Shown here: in pieces, positions 63,436 to 64,000 of the stretch
Position numbering within the stretch: position 1 is the first letter of the stretch
Layout of the letters: each line of letters opens with the position of its first letter
Assembly: GCF_014298075.1 (NCBI RefSeq)
Contig: NZ_CP060418.1
Coordinates: 3,286,001 to 3,350,000, forward strand
DNA length: 64,000 bases
Direction: 5' to 3'
Source of the DNA: Enterobacter sp. JUb54
GTDB lineage: Bacteria > Pseudomonadota > Gammaproteobacteria > Enterobacterales > Enterobacteriaceae
Notes under the pieces: model-generated
What the model saw: the letters and a program-made list of their open reading frames with translations, nothing else
Told to the model about the DNA's origin: nothing
The model's database searches: none
Position numbers and translations under genes: made by a program

Positions 63436-63680
63436 CGGCGCATCTGTTTTTATTCCATTCGACGGTGGGCGTGGTCCGGACCCGCAAAGCCCTGCAGGCG
63501 GCGGACATCCCCTTTCAGGTGCAGGATATTCCGCGCCAGCTGCGCAGCGGCTGCGGGCTGTGCATCCTGCTGCATTGCCCACTGGGGGAAGAAACCCGCT
63601 GGGTTATCCCCGGCCAGACGGCCGCCATTTATCGCCACGATGACGACGAATGGCGCTGTGTATCGACCTGGCCGGCCTGA
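63432..63680 (+). CDS. DUF3343 protein (putative Se/S carrier-like)
   Basis: An 82-residue protein with an N-terminal ferredoxin-like fold pattern (LFLFHSTVGVVRTRKALQAADIPFQVQDIPRQLRSGCGLCILL) and a CGLC motif typical of DUF3343. Members are often described as possible selenium or sulfur carriers, but this is unproven. Overlap with yjiL suggests it works with the YjiM-YjiL pair, perhaps in cluster assembly or as a redox partner (inference). Confidence 0.85.
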   Translation: MTAHLFLFHSTVGVVRTRKALQAADIPFQVQDIPRQLRSGCGLCILLHCPLGEETRWVIPGQTAAIYRHDDDEWRCVSTWPA

Positions 63681-63682
63681 AG

Positions 63683-64000
63683 CTATTCGCTGAAGATAAA
63701 ACGCGTCGGGGCAAAGCAGTTGAGGATGCGGTGGACCAGAAAGACCAGCGTCAGGGTCACGATCAGCGATGTCGTCACCGAAGTGATGCGGTAGAGATCG
63801 CTGAAGATCAGATCCTGGTCCGGATGCAGGTTCTGGCCGAACATAATCCCGATGGTGGTGATACTGGCAAAGCCCACCCCGGCGCCGACCTTTTCCATCA
63901 CATGCAGGCGGGCGCTAAAGGCCAGGCCCAGGCCAATCAGCGGCATCATCAATACCATATGGTTGCTGAAATCGTAGATAAGCAGCTGCACCACCAGGAT
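63683..64000 (-). CDS. C-terminal part of a membrane protein (FUSC-like), truncated by the window end
   Basis: The 105 visible codons encode three or four hydrophobic helices (VLMMPLIGLGLAFSARLHVMEKVGAGVGFASITTIGIMFG and TSLIVTLTLVFLVHRIL), ending NCFAPTRFIFSE. The layout suggests a FUSC/aromatic-acid-exporter-type membrane protein, but the family call is tentative. The reading frame is open through the last base. It converges on the DUF3343 gene with 2 nt between stops. Confidence 0.6.
   Translation of the reverse strand: MLVVQLLIYDFSNHMVLMMPLIGLGLAFSARLHVMEKVGAGVGFASITTIGIMFGQNLHPDQDLIFSDLYRITSVTTSLIVTLTLVFLVHRILNCFAPTRFIFSE

Overview
The window reads as chromosomal DNA of a Klebsiella-like enterobacterium, probably the K. 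pneumoniae complex. The backbone has the gene order I remember from the E. coli osmY-prfC-yjjG-rimI-holD-rsmC-leuQPV-yjjZ-fhuF-bglJ-yjjQ-yjjP-yjjB-dnaT-dnaC-yjjA-opgB and btsT-yjiX-yjiA-yjiN-yjiM-yjiL stretches. Catabolic cassets typical of Klebsiella are inserted between these backbone genes. The species assignment is inference; no rRNA gene is present to anchor it.

Positions 1-20000 are mostly housekeeping: an osmY fragment, release factor RF3 (prfC), yjjG, rimI, holD, rsmC, a three-copy tRNA-Leu(CAG) array, iron genes yjjZ and fhuF with Fur boxes, the regulators bglJ and yjjQ, the succinate exporter yjjP/yjjB, primosome genes dnaT/dnaC, yjjA and opgB. Accessory genes sit between them: a membrane diguanylate cyclase between yjjZ and fhuF, an orphan PTS IIC and a YbaK/EbsC-type deacylase between fhuF and bglJ, and pobA with an AraC-type regulator between yjjQ and yjjP.

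Positions 20000-38350 hold two catabolic islands. The first has an RpiR regulator, DgoA-type aldolase, DgoK-type kinase, Na+/solute symporter, RidA, D-aminoacylase and a divergent DSD1-type PLP enzyme. Together these could import an N-acylated 2-amino-2-deoxy-hexonate, deacylate it, deaminate it to 2-keto-3-deoxygalactonate, phosphorylate it and cleave it to pyruvate and glyceraldehyde 3-phosphate. The second is a complete trans-4-hydroxy-L-proline pathway. It has an epimerase, a three-part D-hydroxyproline dehydrogenase, a DapA-like deaminase, a ketoglutarate-semialdehyde dehydrogenase, a permease and an Ldh-type reductase. A PAS-AraC regulator lies between two divergent operons whose promoters share a nearly identical 22-bp element.

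Positions 38350-49700 are the full 4-hydroxyphenylacetate (hpa) pathway: hpaR, hpaG1, hpaG2, hpaE, hpaD, hpaF, hpaH, hpaI, hpaX, hpaA, hpaB and hpaC. It carries two ATTAA-N4-TTAAT operators in the hpaR/hpaG1 gap and a REP cluster before hpaBC.

Positions 49700-64000 return to backbone: btsT with a perfect CRP site and an ACCGCT direct repeat, yjiX, yjiA, an Rpn-family nuclease, an AraC/LysE pair, yjiN, a MetC paralogue with a DAACS symporter and divergent LysR, a DUF2164 protein, the YjiM/YjiL double-cubane-type system with a DUF3343 partner, and the C-terminal end of a membrane protein. No CRISPR array, insertion sequence, integrase or rRNA gene was seen.
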